Positions 8,882-20,606 of a DNA stretch of 64,000 bases are shown piece after piece. This stretch comes from Flavobacterium aquatile LMG 4008 = ATCC 11947. Lineage in GTDB: Bacteria; Bacteroidota; Bacteroidia; Flavobacteriales; Flavobacteriaceae. Made by a program: the position numbers and the translations under genes. Positions within the stretch are counted from its first letter, which is position 1; each line of letters starts with the position of its first letter. The notes under the pieces were generated by a model. The model ran no database searches. It had not been told where the DNA came from and saw only the letters and a program-made list of their open reading frames with translations. The stretch is from NCBI RefSeq assembly GCF_000757385.1, contig NZ_JRHH01000005.1, positions 1-64,000 of the forward strand. The letters run 5' to 3'.

Positions 8882-9814
8882 TTATAAAATCGATTTCAAA
8901 TCGGCATTCATTGCTCTAACTGCATCAGCACTTTTAGCAAATTTTGCTTTTTCGTCCTCGTTTAATTTAATGTCAACAATTTTTTCAACTCCGTTTTTAC
9001 CGATGATACATGGAACACCAATACATATATCATTTTGTCCGTATTCACCTTCTAAAAATACTGAACATGGAATCATTTTCTTTTGATCGTGTAAAATACT
9101 ATCAACTAAATAAGCCACAGATGCTCCTGGTGCGTACCAAGCCGAAGTTCCTAATAAACCAGTTAAAGTGGCTCCACCAACCATAGTATCGGCAGCAACT
9201 TTTTCTAATTCTTCTGAAGATAAAAATTCAGAAACTGGAACACCATTATATGAAGCAAGACGCGTTAACGGAATCATAGTTGTATCACCATGACCACCAA
9301 TTACCATACCTTGAATATCATTTGCAGGTTTGTCTAATGCTTGCGATAAATAACATTTAAAACGTGAACTGTCTAAAGCGCCACCCATTCCGATGATTCT
9401 GTTCTTAGGTAATCCAGTAGCTTTTAAAGTCAAATAAGTCATTGTATCCATTGGATTTGAGACCACAACAACAATAGCATTTGGCGAATGTTGTAATAAA
9501 TTTTCAGCAACCGTTTTTACAATTCCAGCGTTAATTCCGATTAATTCTTCACGAGTCATTCCAGGTTTTCTTGGAATTCCAGATGTAATAACCACTACAT
9601 CACTTCCAGCAGTTTTAGAATAATCATTAGTACTTCCAGATACTTTGGTGTTGTATCCTAAAGTGGTTTGCGTTTGCATGATATCTAAAGCTTTACCTTC
9701 AGCAAAACCTTCTCTAATATCTAATAATACGATTTCACTCGCAATTCTTCTGTAAGCGATTGCATCTGCGCATGTTGCACCAACGTTTCCTGCTCCTACT
9801 ATTGTAACTTTCAT
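8882..9814 (-). CDS. mdh: Malate dehydrogenase
   Basis: This catalyses NAD-dependent interconversion of malate and oxaloacetate in the TCA cycle. It is 310 residues, of the LDH-like MDH type. The Rossmann glycine motif is VGAGNVGATCADAIA at the N-terminus, with the NAD-selecting Asp in VLLDIREG. The mobile loop contains GIPRKPGMTREELI with substrate-binding Arg residues. VSNPMDTMTYL and the catalytic His in IGGHGDTTMIPL are present. It is the last gene of a gyrB / barrel protein / mdh run and is followed by a strong terminator. Confidence 0.97.
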   Translation of the reverse strand: MKVTIVGAGNVGATCADAIAYRRIASEIVLLDIREGFAEGKALDIMQTQTTLGYNTKVSGSTNDYSKTAGSDVVVITSGIPRKPGMTREELIGINAGIVKTVAENLLQHSPNAIVVVVSNPMDTMTYLTLKATGLPKNRIIGMGGALDSSRFKCYLSQALDKPANDIQGMVIGGHGDTTMIPLTRLASYNGVPVSEFLSSEELEKVAADTMVGGATLTGLLGTSAWYAPGASVAYLVDSILHDQKKMIPCSVFLEGEYGQNDICIGVPCIIGKNGVEKIVDIKLNEDEKAKFAKSADAVRAMNADLKSIL

Positions 9815-9842
9815 TTTATTGTGTGTTTATATTTAAAAAAAA

Positions 9843-12819
<2,977 letters not shown>

Positions 12820-12827
12820 CTAACACG

Positions 12828-12835
12828 CAAATATA
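12828..12835 (-). promoter_or_regulatory. -7 promoter box of gyrB
   Basis: The minus strand reads TATATTTG, exact to TAnnTTTG, 39 bases before the gyrB ATG. No clear TTTG -33 box at 17-23 bases upstream. Confidence 0.5.
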
Positions 12836-12839
12836 CAAA

Positions 12840-12989
12840 AGTAAAGACGATTTTAAAGCGATTTTAAGCAATTTATCGTTTAAGTTATTAACATTTACCT
12901 CTTAATAATTTTTAATGGATTTAAAGCCAATTTTTGAAGTTTAGAAATCGTTGTTATTTGCAACTATTTGATATACTGACAACTACTAT
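12840..12989. other. Non-coding stretch between gyrB promoter and repeat element
   Basis: AT-rich, with short imperfect repeats around 12848-12880 (CGATTTTAAAGCGATTTTAAGC). I see no gene or RNA here. Together with the repeat and terminator that follow, it makes up the 428-base gap between gyrB and asnB. Confidence 0.4.
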
Positions 12990-13095
12990 CTAGCCCTGAT
13001 ACTGAAATTGTTTGAGCTCTCCCGATTTTTATCGGGAAGCGAGTTTCAGTAGCAGGAAAATGGATTACAAATAAATACCGAACGATTCGCTTCTA
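12990..13095 (+). repeat. Dispersed hairpin element, copy B
   Basis: CTAGCCCTGAT opens the element and ATTCGCTTCT closes it. The outer stem is long: CCTGATACTGAAA (12995-13007) pairs with TTTCAGTAGCAGG (13044-13056), broken only by the A.G mismatch seen in every copy. Inside is a second stem, TCCCGA / TCGGGA. The 3' block GGAAAATGGATTAC follows. It lies between asnB and gyrB, in opposite orientation to both. Confidence 0.8.
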
Positions 13096-13102
13096 ATAAA
13101 AA

Positions 13103-13132
13103 GATGAGATTGCTTCGTGCCTCGCAATGACA
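13103..13132 (+). repeat. Short dispersed GAGATTGCTTCG-type repeat
   Basis: The segment reads GATTGCTTCG then TGCCTCGCAATGAC; ATTGC and GCAAT form a small inverted repeat. From memory, very similar strings recur between genes in many bacteria, including Bacteroidota. Only one copy was noticed in this window. Confidence 0.45.
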
Positions 13133-13162
13133 ACAAAAAACGCTTACCAAATGGTAAACGTT
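13133..13162 (-). terminator. Probable terminator after asnB
   Basis: On the minus strand ACGTTTACC and GGTAAGCGT pair (one G-T) around the loop ATTT, followed by six T residues. It lies about 55 bases beyond the asnB stop codon. Confidence 0.7.
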
Positions 13163-13217
13163 TAAGTACCTGAAACTGGCTCAGATTTAACAAACAAACT
13201 AAACTTTTATATAACTA

Positions 13218-14834
13218 TTATATTGATACGGTTGCTTTGGCAATTTCGGTATCGGCTTGCACGTGTGCCGCATTTGCTCTACCTGATGGATCTTGATTTT
13301 CTTGCCATTTTGGTATCCATTTTCTAACGGTTTGTGCCGCGCTTACTTGTGGATAATATTTATTGAAAATGGTTCTGTAATAAAATGCTTCTTTGGTTGC
13401 AGGTGTGTTGTATGGAAATAATTGGGCTGCGCTTTCCATTTGCTCATCAGTCACTTGTGAGGCACAAAATTCGATTAAGGTGTCAATCCAACTGTAACCA
13501 ACTCCATCAGAAAACTGTTCTTTTTGACGCCATAAAACCTCATCTGGAAGATATGGATTGTCTGGTGTATCGAATGCTTTTCTTAGAATATATTTCTCTT
13601 TTCCATCGTAGGTTTTTGGCTGTTTTTCTTCACCTTTGATAGTCATTGCAACATCTAAAAATGCTTTGTCTAAAAACGGAACGCGTGCTTCTAATCCGTG
13701 AGCCATCGTTGATTTATCGGCACGAAGTAAATCGGCGGTAAATAATTTTTGTACTCTTTCGATAGTTTCTTTTTGGAAATCTTCGGTAGTTGGTGCATTT
13801 CTGAAGTATAAATATCCACCAAAAATTTCGTCTGCACCTTCACCAGAAAGCACCACTTTAATTCCCAAATCCGTAATAGCTTTTGACAAGAAATACATTG
13901 GTGTACTTGCTCTAACTGAAGTAACATCGTACGTTTCAAGATGCCAAATTAATTTATCTAAAATTTCAATTCCTTGTTCGATAGTAAAGTGAACTTCGTG
14001 GTGTTTTGTACCTAAGAATTCGGCTACTTTACGCGCTGCTTTTGCATCTGGTGCATCAGCATCCAATCCGATTGAAAACGAATGTAAATCTTTACCTTTT
14101 TCTTTCAATAAACGAGCTGCGATTGATGATGTTAAAGACGAATCTAAACCGCCAGAAAGCAATACTCCAATTGGCACATCGCTCATTAAACGTTTGCGGG
14201 TAGCTTCGGTTAAAGCTTCTCTTATTTCTAGTAAATCAAGCTCTTTTGTTGCTTTTGTATAGTCTTCATATTCTGGTTTGTAATATTTTACAAAACCGGT
14301 TTCTGGAGTGTAATAATGTCCTGGAGGAAATGTTGAAAATGTTTTACATTGGTCGGCAATTGGTTTCATTTCGGAAGCAAAATAAACTCTTCCTCTTTCG
14401 TCCATACCATAATACAATGGCTTCACTCCTAGTGGATCGCGACCTGCAATATAGTTGTCACCATCGATTACTACGAAAGCAAAATCGCCGTCTAACATAT
14501 CAACAAAATCATATCCGAATTCTTCGTATAAATGTACAATAACTTCAGAATCAGATTTGGTTTTGAATGTATGACCTTTTAAAACACCATCTCTTAAAGC
14601 TTGATGGTTGTATATTTCGCCATTGTGAATCATCCAAGCAGAAGACGTTCCTTGAATTGGTTGTTTACCCGAATGTAAATCGATAATTGACAAACGTTCG
14701 TGACTTAATATATGTCCGTTTTCTGTAACATGAATATCACTTTCGTCTGGACCACGATGTGACATTCTTTTAGAAAGTTGTTTTACTAATTGTTCGTCTT
14801 TACCTTTTCCGATGATTGCTAATATACCACACAT
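13218..14834 (-). CDS. asnB: Asparagine synthase (glutamine-hydrolysing), AsnB
   Basis: AsnB makes asparagine from aspartate using ATP and glutamine-derived ammonia. The 538-residue protein starts MCGILAIIG, so the N-terminal nucleophile Cys2 of the class II glutaminase domain is exposed after Met removal. Glutamine-site motifs RMSHRGPDES and HNGEIYNH are present. The synthetase domain has the PP-loop GVLLSGGLDSSL and the downstream LSGEGADEIFGGY. The C-terminus has the conserved RKWIPKW segment. It has its own terminator and appears monocistronic. Confidence 0.96.
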   Translation of the reverse strand: MCGILAIIGKGKDEQLVKQLSKRMSHRGPDESDIHVTENGHILSHERLSIIDLHSGKQPIQGTSSAWMIHNGEIYNHQALRDGVLKGHTFKTKSDSEVIVHLYEEFGYDFVDMLDGDFAFVVIDGDNYIAGRDPLGVKPLYYGMDERGRVYFASEMKPIADQCKTFSTFPPGHYYTPETGFVKYYKPEYEDYTKATKELDLLEIREALTEATRKRLMSDVPIGVLLSGGLDSSLTSSIAARLLKEKGKDLHSFSIGLDADAPDAKAARKVAEFLGTKHHEVHFTIEQGIEILDKLIWHLETYDVTSVRASTPMYFLSKAITDLGIKVVLSGEGADEIFGGYLYFRNAPTTEDFQKETIERVQKLFTADLLRADKSTMAHGLEARVPFLDKAFLDVAMTIKGEEKQPKTYDGKEKYILRKAFDTPDNPYLPDEVLWRQKEQFSDGVGYSWIDTLIEFCASQVTDEQMESAAQLFPYNTPATKEAFYYRTIFNKYYPQVSAAQTVRKWIPKWQENQDPSGRANAAHVQADTEIAKATVSI

Positions 14835-15027
14835 ACTCTTTTCCTTTTAATTATACTACGTTTTATTTGATGAAGCAAAATTGCAGTATTGATTCAAATA
14901 TTAAAACTAAAAAAGAATATTTAGTTATAAATTTAAAGTAAAAATGTATTTATAAGATATATATGAAAGTAAACTGGTTTGAAAATGCAGTTGTGGGTTT
15001 GAGATTGTAAAAAAGGGAATTCAAAAT

Positions 15028-15477
15028 TTATTCAATAGACTGAACTAGATACTTTGTCGTATTTATCTCAAACGAAAATCCAACTTCATTTCCCATTAAT
15101 TTATTTCCAAGCGGAGATTGCGGAGAAACAGCGATTATAGATTTGTTATCGACTGTGATTTTGGGTAAAGCGGCGCTTATAAAAAGTAACATTCCGTTGG
15201 CTTGAACTAAACTTCCTAAAGCTATCTTAGTATGATTTGCGGAAGCATCAATTTTATCAATAATGGCTTTTTGAGCTAAAATTTCTTTTAGTTTATGATT
15301 TAGTTTTTCTTGTTCGATATGCATCATTGACAAAGCAGTTTCGTGTTTGTCACCAGCCGAACCTTTTGCATCGTTTTGAGCATCTTCGGTTAATGCTGTA
15401 ATCATGTCGCGAAAAACATCGATTTTATCTTGAAGTAATTGTTGGTGTTGTTGAAGGATGTTTTCTTTTAAATTCAT
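15028..15477 (-). CDS. GreA/GreB-like C-terminal domain protein
   Basis: A 149-residue protein. The first 80 residues are charged, Gln/Lys/Glu-rich and predicted helical or coiled-coil. The C-terminal half resembles the FKBP-like RNA-polymerase-binding domain of Gre factors, ending with SPQSPLGNKLMGNEVGFSF, which parallels the SPLGxALxGKxxGD signature of GreA. The N-terminal coil lacks an obvious acidic tip like that of GreA, so transcript-cleavage activity is doubtful. It could be a polymerase-binding regulator. Homologues in flavobacteria are, as I recall, sometimes mislabelled as 3-oxoacyl-ACP synthase; nothing in the sequence supports that. Confidence 0.6.
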   Translation of the reverse strand: MNLKENILQQHQQLLQDKIDVFRDMITALTEDAQNDAKGSAGDKHETALSMMHIEQEKLNHKLKEILAQKAIIDKIDASANHTKIALGSLVQANGMLLFISAALPKITVDNKSIIAVSPQSPLGNKLMGNEVGFSFEINTTKYLVQSIE

Positions 15478-15493
15478 GTATTTTTATTTAACT

Positions 15494-15540
15494 GCAAAGT
15501 TCGCAAAGTTTAGTACATTAAACCTTGCGAACTTTGCTTT
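15494..15540. repeat. Palindromic GCAAAGTTCGCAAAG repeat
   Basis: The 19-base arm GCAAAGTTCGCAAAGTTTA (15494-15512) pairs with 15519-15537 with one mismatch around a 6-base loop. On the plus strand a T run follows, so it resembles a terminator, but both flanking genes run on the minus strand. Similar GCAAAGTTCGCAAAG strings are, to my recollection, a common intergenic repeat in Flavobacterium. Confidence 0.75.
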
Positions 15541-15567
15541 TTTTATTTTCGAATTTCTAATTTCTAA

Positions 15568-17316
15568 TTAGAAGTCAAATTTATAATTTGCTCCAACCAA
15601 TCCTTGAACTCCTTGAACAGAATAATTTAACCAACGTTGGTATTTTTGGTTGGCAATGTTATTTCCTTTTAAGAAAAAGGTCAATCTATCGCTGTATTTA
15701 TAAACTACGTTAGCATTTAAATCGAAGTAACTATCTAAAGTATAATCTACAATACTATTGGTAAGTAATGAACTATCAATAAACTGATCTTTTCGTTCTC
15801 CAACAAAGAAAACATTAACTCCAGCAGACCATTTTGGTGTGATGTTAAAATCTAAATTAGAACCAATTTTTAATCCTGGTAAATTCCATGCTTCTTTTTG
15901 ATCTTTTTCAGAATAACTACTAAAAGTTCCGTTGATTCCGAAGGATACATTTTTAGAAAAATCGGCTTTTAATTCTCCAAAGAAACTTAATGTTTTTACT
16001 GCATCATAAACTACATTAAACGAATTTCCATAGGTATAACCTTCTGTATTAGTATTTTCTTGATTGTAAATATTGTTTTTAAATAAAGCTCTATTGTCTT
16101 CGTTTAAATAAGAACCACGAACATTATAGCTTATAGAATTGGCCAATTTTCCTTTCAAACCAACATAAATATCAAATTTTTGATCGGTTGGCGCCACACC
16201 TAATGTTGGTGAAACAAAGAAATTCTCTTGTGTGAATTCTTGAAACGAATTTTGTTTCAAATTTCCTTCCGCTCCAGCATAAGCAATCATTAAATCGCCA
16301 ACAACTTTATAGGAAGCAGTAATATTTGGGTAGATGAAAAACTTGTTATCACCTTCTTGATTTGCCATCGAATAGAACAAACCAATTCCAACATTTACTG
16401 ATAGATCATCTTTCAAAATTTGGAAACTTGGCTTAAAACCAATATTTGTATAACCATATTTAATTTCAGATAGACCTAAATAATCTTTGTCAAAACTTCC
16501 GCTGATGTAATCCAATACGAAATCTGCTTTAATATTTTCTTCTAAAAATTCAAAGGCAAAAGAAGGTTTTGCAACAAATCTGTTTTCGGCAGATGAAAAT
16601 GCATCTGAAAAACGATTGAATTTTATTGAAGCTTCTTTGAAAACGCTTTCTTTAAGGGATAATCTTCCGCCAAGAGAGATATTTTGATAGGTTTGCTTTG
16701 GATCAATTGCGTTGATAAAAGCATCTCTATCGGCAGGCAAAAGTGTTTCGTATAAATCTGGATTTAAGCCATACCAATTGTACATTTGACGAGAATAACC
16801 TAAATCGGCATTCCATGACATTTCTCTCGTTCTGCTTCCGTAAGTTAAATCTAAAGAAGTATTCGAAAATTTATCGTCTAAAACCACTTCTTTAATTCCG
16901 CCTTGCGAAGAAAGATGGCGCAACATTGCTCCGATATAATTATTGTTTTCTAGTGTTTGAGTTACAAATAATTCGGCGTTGATATTTCCGTAATTTCCAG
17001 CTGCTAATGTGGCATAGTTGCTGAACAATTTTTCTTGTTCTTCTTTATCAACATTTGCTGCTTTTCCTTTAGAAGGTGTAAAAGTTGATGCTACCGGAAA
17101 AGAGAAAATATTGTATTGAATATTCTCTTTTTTAGTATTATCGTCATCATCTAATGACGGTGTTTCCTTCACTTTAAAAGCATCTGAAATTGTTGGCGTG
17201 TAGGGTTTTACCACATTTACAACTTCGTTACCAATATTTTGATCTTTCTTTTGTGCAATTGTAAGTTGAGTCATTAACATCAAAAAACCTACATATATAA
17301 ATTTATTTACTTTCAT
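15568..17316 (-). CDS. TonB-dependent-receptor-like outer-membrane barrel without plug
   Basis: A 582-residue protein with a signal peptide (cleaved after TIAQ). It then has a short region VVKPYTPTISDAFKVKETPSL and long stretches of amphipathic beta strands typical of TonB-dependent receptor barrels. It ends with GLVGANYKFDF, a terminal Phe as needed for Bam insertion. The usual plug domain and CarboxypepD-like N-terminal domain are not visible, and the protein is shorter than the 700-1000 residues of a normal receptor. It lies 30 bases after the 1004-residue TPR gene on the same strand, so the two are probably co-expressed. The substrate is unknown. Confidence 0.75.
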   Translation of the reverse strand: MKVNKFIYVGFLMLMTQLTIAQKKDQNIGNEVVNVVKPYTPTISDAFKVKETPSLDDDDNTKKENIQYNIFSFPVASTFTPSKGKAANVDKEEQEKLFSNYATLAAGNYGNINAELFVTQTLENNNYIGAMLRHLSSQGGIKEVVLDDKFSNTSLDLTYGSRTREMSWNADLGYSRQMYNWYGLNPDLYETLLPADRDAFINAIDPKQTYQNISLGGRLSLKESVFKEASIKFNRFSDAFSSAENRFVAKPSFAFEFLEENIKADFVLDYISGSFDKDYLGLSEIKYGYTNIGFKPSFQILKDDLSVNVGIGLFYSMANQEGDNKFFIYPNITASYKVVGDLMIAYAGAEGNLKQNSFQEFTQENFFVSPTLGVAPTDQKFDIYVGLKGKLANSISYNVRGSYLNEDNRALFKNNIYNQENTNTEGYTYGNSFNVVYDAVKTLSFFGELKADFSKNVSFGINGTFSSYSEKDQKEAWNLPGLKIGSNLDFNITPKWSAGVNVFFVGERKDQFIDSSLLTNSIVDYTLDSYFDLNANVVYKYSDRLTFFLKGNNIANQKYQRWLNYSVQGVQGLVGANYKFDF

Positions 17317-17346
17317 AATTTTCTAAATCTGATTTTTGATATCTGA

Positions 17347-20300
17347 TTACTTATTGATTGACGAATTGGTTTTAGCTTCTTCCGTTTTAACGATGTCTAA
17401 TTCTGTTTTTGCTTCTTCAACAACATCTGGATAATCATTGAAATTATCAATTACACTTTCCAAAATTGATGTTGCTTGAAAACTGTCTTTTAATCCATAA
17501 TAATTTTTAGCCATAACAACCAATCCTTTCGCACCAAAATATTTGTAACCCGAATAATCTCTGGCTAATTTTTGAACTGATTTATTTGAATCATCGTATT
17601 TTAAATCTTTATTTTTGAAATAAGCATCATAATACAAAGCTTCGGCAGCTAATTCACCTTTGGCAATTTTCAATAAATTTGCATAAGCTGTTCTTGCTTT
17701 ACCTTCGTCATTCGCTTTTATCGCCGAACGTGCAACGATAATTTGAGCATCGCTTTTTACTTTATTATCTGTTTTTGGATTTGCCAAAACTTTATCAGCA
17801 TAAACAACCGCGTTTGGATAATCTTTCTGATCGTAATAGGAACGCATCAAATTGGCTTGTGCAAATGTTATATTTTGAGGAAAATCGGCATCTGTTTCTA
17901 ATCGTTTTAAAACCGGAATTGCTTTTGCAAAATCATTTTTCTTCAAATGAATTTCGCTTAAACGAGCCAATGCTTGCTCTGTAAATTCACTTTTTGACTG
18001 CGCAATTACATATTCGTAATTCGGAATTGAATTCGCTTCTAAACCGTCAGCATAATACGATTGTGCCAAATAGAAATTAGCTTTCAACGCATGAATTCCT
18101 CTAGGAAATTTAGCAACATAACTACTTAAAGTTGCGATTGCTTGCTTAGTATTATTTTGCAAATATTGTTTTTCGGCCGCTTCGTAAGTATCGTTATCTA
18201 ATTCAGAATCTGAAACTTCTACAAAATCTAATGTTCTAACCCAGGTTGCATACTCATCAACTTTTCCATTATCAACATAAATTAATCGTGCTGTTGCAAC
18301 CGCTTCAAGTGCTTCTGGACTTTTAGGATAATCGGCAGCCACTTTTTTGAATTTAGTAATTGCTTGATCGTCTTTACTTGCATTATAGTAAATCAAACCT
18401 TGACGTAAAACTGATTTCGATGAGTACGTTCCGTTTTTGAATTCGCTTAGTAATTGATCGTACGTCTTCAATGCTAAATCGGTTTTGTTATCGGCAACAT
18501 AGGTATTTCCTAATTCAAACAAGGCATCATCACGATATTGTGAAGTTTTAAAAGTTGCTAAAAACTTATTGAAATCTTCAATTTTTTTATCGTTTTTACT
18601 CACAAATCCATAGCTAATTGCTTTTTGGAATGCAGCATAATCGGCATCAACACTTTTCAATTCGATAGCTTTGTTGTAAGCATCCATAGCTGGCCAATAT
18701 TTGGAAGTTACGAATCGGCTGTCGCCTAATCTTAAGTACGAATCATTCAAACGTGTTTTGTCGTCTTTCGAAGTTTCTATAAAACTTTGAAAATAATTAC
18801 CAGCTTGATCGTATTCCTTTTGTTTGAAATAGCAATAGGCGATGTTGTAATTGATGTTTTTAAATTCTGGCGTATTTTTAGCTTCGGCCATTCCTTCAAA
18901 TTGTTTGAAACTCAATAATGCTTCATTAAAATTGTCTAAAACATATTCTGTTTCTGCTTTCCAAAAAGTAGCTCGAGCCGTGAACTTGGCATCTTTTTGC
19001 TCTTTTAATGAAGCCTTAAACATTTTTTGAGCTTCTTGATAACTTCCATCGGTAAACAATTCCAATCCGCGGTAGAATGTTACTTTTTGATATGCCAAAC
19101 GATTTTCTGGGCTTTTATTTTTTTCTAATAAAGTTAGCGCTTCTTTATAGTTTTTAGAAGTTATGTACGAATTAATCAATAAATTTTCGACTTCATTTTT
19201 ACTTGGCGAATTTGGATATTTTGCCATAAAAGTAGCTAAAACATCTGGAACCGATTGATAGGAATTTCCTATTTCGTAACTTAATTTGGCATAATTCAAA
19301 CTAGCATCTTCTTGAATTTTTAAATCAAAATCCATTTCAGAAGCATTTTTGAAAGCATTTAAAGCTTGTTGCTTTTTGTCGGTTTTCATGTAACTTTCAC
19401 CCAAGTGATAGTAAGCATTTTGCGCTACAAAATCTTTTCCATCGATGATTTTACTGAACTGAACAATAGCATTTTCGTAATCTTTTTGTTGGTAATAGGT
19501 GTATCCTAACTGATAGAAATCGGTGTTGCTCCATTTACCTTTTTTGCCTTTATATTCTTTCAAGTAAGGTAACGCTTCGTTGTATTGCTTCAAATTGAAA
19601 TAACTTTCACCAATAATTTTATTCAATTCTGATTTTTCTAAAGCGTTAGATTTTGCCATCGCAGCTTTTCCTAATTCGATTGCCTTTTGAAAATTACCCA
19701 ATTTAAAATTCATGTCTGCCTGAAAATAAGACAGCTTTTCTTTGTATTTCTCTTCACCCGAAACTTGGTCGAATTGTTTGGTTGCTTCTTTATAATCATC
19801 GGCTTCATAAGCCATAAAACCTAAGTAATACTTGGCTTGCGAACCATATTCTTGTGAATTTTGAACTTTATTGAAATACGTTGTGGCTTCTTTTTTCTTT
19901 TTGGCAGTGAAATACGCATATCCTTTTTGGAAATTAAATTTTTCTTGCTCGGCATACGTCAATCCGCTTTCGTCTACTTTATCGAAATATTCTAACGCTT
20001 GTGGATAATTTCCTTGTTCAAAATAATATTGTGAAACGCCAATGTAAGCCTGATTTTGTTTAGAACTTGTTGGATACTCGGTCACGAAATCTTCCATCAA
20101 TTGATCAGCATTACTTTGATTTAATTTGATGGCGCAAAATGCAATGTAATAAGCACAATCGGCTTGTACATCTTGCGATACATTATCTTGTTTAACTCTA
20201 TCAAAAATAATTTGTGCAGCAAGAAATTGCTTGTCATTATATAAAGAAACGGCTTTGTCAAACTCCGTTAATTGATGAATGTAAATCTCTGTTTGCTGTG

Positions 20301-20361
20301 CCGATAGTGTCGCAGAACCAACCAATAAATTCAGTATAATAAACGCTGTTATTTTTTGCAT
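17347..20361 (-). CDS. Periplasmic tetratricopeptide repeat protein (1004 residues)
   Basis: It has a signal peptide (MQKITAFIILNLLVGSATLSAQ) followed by roughly 24 TPR-like helix pairs over the whole length. Typical units are YPTSSKQNQAYIGVSQYYFEQGNYPQALEYF and YPKSPEALEAVATARLIYV (separate repeats). The repeats resemble YbgF/CpoB and BamD-type TPRs, which are periplasmic scaffolds. It is co-directional with the plug-less barrel gene downstream and divergent from ftsE, suggesting an envelope role. That role is inferred from context only. The high Lys and Asp content fits a soluble periplasmic protein. Confidence 0.8.
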   Translation of the reverse strand: MQKITAFIILNLLVGSATLSAQQTEIYIHQLTEFDKAVSLYNDKQFLAAQIIFDRVKQDNVSQDVQADCAYYIAFCAIKLNQSNADQLMEDFVTEYPTSSKQNQAYIGVSQYYFEQGNYPQALEYFDKVDESGLTYAEQEKFNFQKGYAYFTAKKKKEATTYFNKVQNSQEYGSQAKYYLGFMAYEADDYKEATKQFDQVSGEEKYKEKLSYFQADMNFKLGNFQKAIELGKAAMAKSNALEKSELNKIIGESYFNLKQYNEALPYLKEYKGKKGKWSNTDFYQLGYTYYQQKDYENAIVQFSKIIDGKDFVAQNAYYHLGESYMKTDKKQQALNAFKNASEMDFDLKIQEDASLNYAKLSYEIGNSYQSVPDVLATFMAKYPNSPSKNEVENLLINSYITSKNYKEALTLLEKNKSPENRLAYQKVTFYRGLELFTDGSYQEAQKMFKASLKEQKDAKFTARATFWKAETEYVLDNFNEALLSFKQFEGMAEAKNTPEFKNINYNIAYCYFKQKEYDQAGNYFQSFIETSKDDKTRLNDSYLRLGDSRFVTSKYWPAMDAYNKAIELKSVDADYAAFQKAISYGFVSKNDKKIEDFNKFLATFKTSQYRDDALFELGNTYVADNKTDLALKTYDQLLSEFKNGTYSSKSVLRQGLIYYNASKDDQAITKFKKVAADYPKSPEALEAVATARLIYVDNGKVDEYATWVRTLDFVEVSDSELDNDTYEAAEKQYLQNNTKQAIATLSSYVAKFPRGIHALKANFYLAQSYYADGLEANSIPNYEYVIAQSKSEFTEQALARLSEIHLKKNDFAKAIPVLKRLETDADFPQNITFAQANLMRSYYDQKDYPNAVVYADKVLANPKTDNKVKSDAQIIVARSAIKANDEGKARTAYANLLKIAKGELAAEALYYDAYFKNKDLKYDDSNKSVQKLARDYSGYKYFGAKGLVVMAKNYYGLKDSFQATSILESVIDNFNDYPDVVEEAKTELDIVKTEEAKTNSSINK

Positions 20362-20384
20362 TGTGTGTAATTTAATTAATCTCT

Positions 20385-20392
20385 CAAAATTA
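20385..20392 (-). promoter_or_regulatory. -7 promoter box of the TPR/barrel operon
   Basis: The minus strand reads TAATTTTG, exact to TAnnTTTG, about 24 bases before the ATG. There is no clear -33 box. Confidence 0.45.
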
Positions 20393-20460
20393 TCATTATA
20401 GTATGGATAACGAGCTATTGTTTGGTTTTATTATAAACATTTTTCTTAACAATTGTTAAA

Positions 20461-20490
20461 AGTTGGATGGTCGAAGTTGGAAGTTGGATG
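20461..20490 (+). repeat. Short imperfect AGTTGGA repeat
   Basis: Three successive units of 10-11 bases, AGTTGGATGG, TCGAAGTTGGA and AGTTGGATG, lie in the divergent region between the TPR gene and ftsE. Confidence 0.6.
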
Positions 20491-20606
20491 ATTTGCACAA
20501 TAATATTCATATATTAAGCTAGTTGCATTTAAATTTGGAATTTTATAAAATATATTTTGAAAACCTATGTTATCTTATTACTTTTACCCAATAAACAAAA
20601 TTCCTT

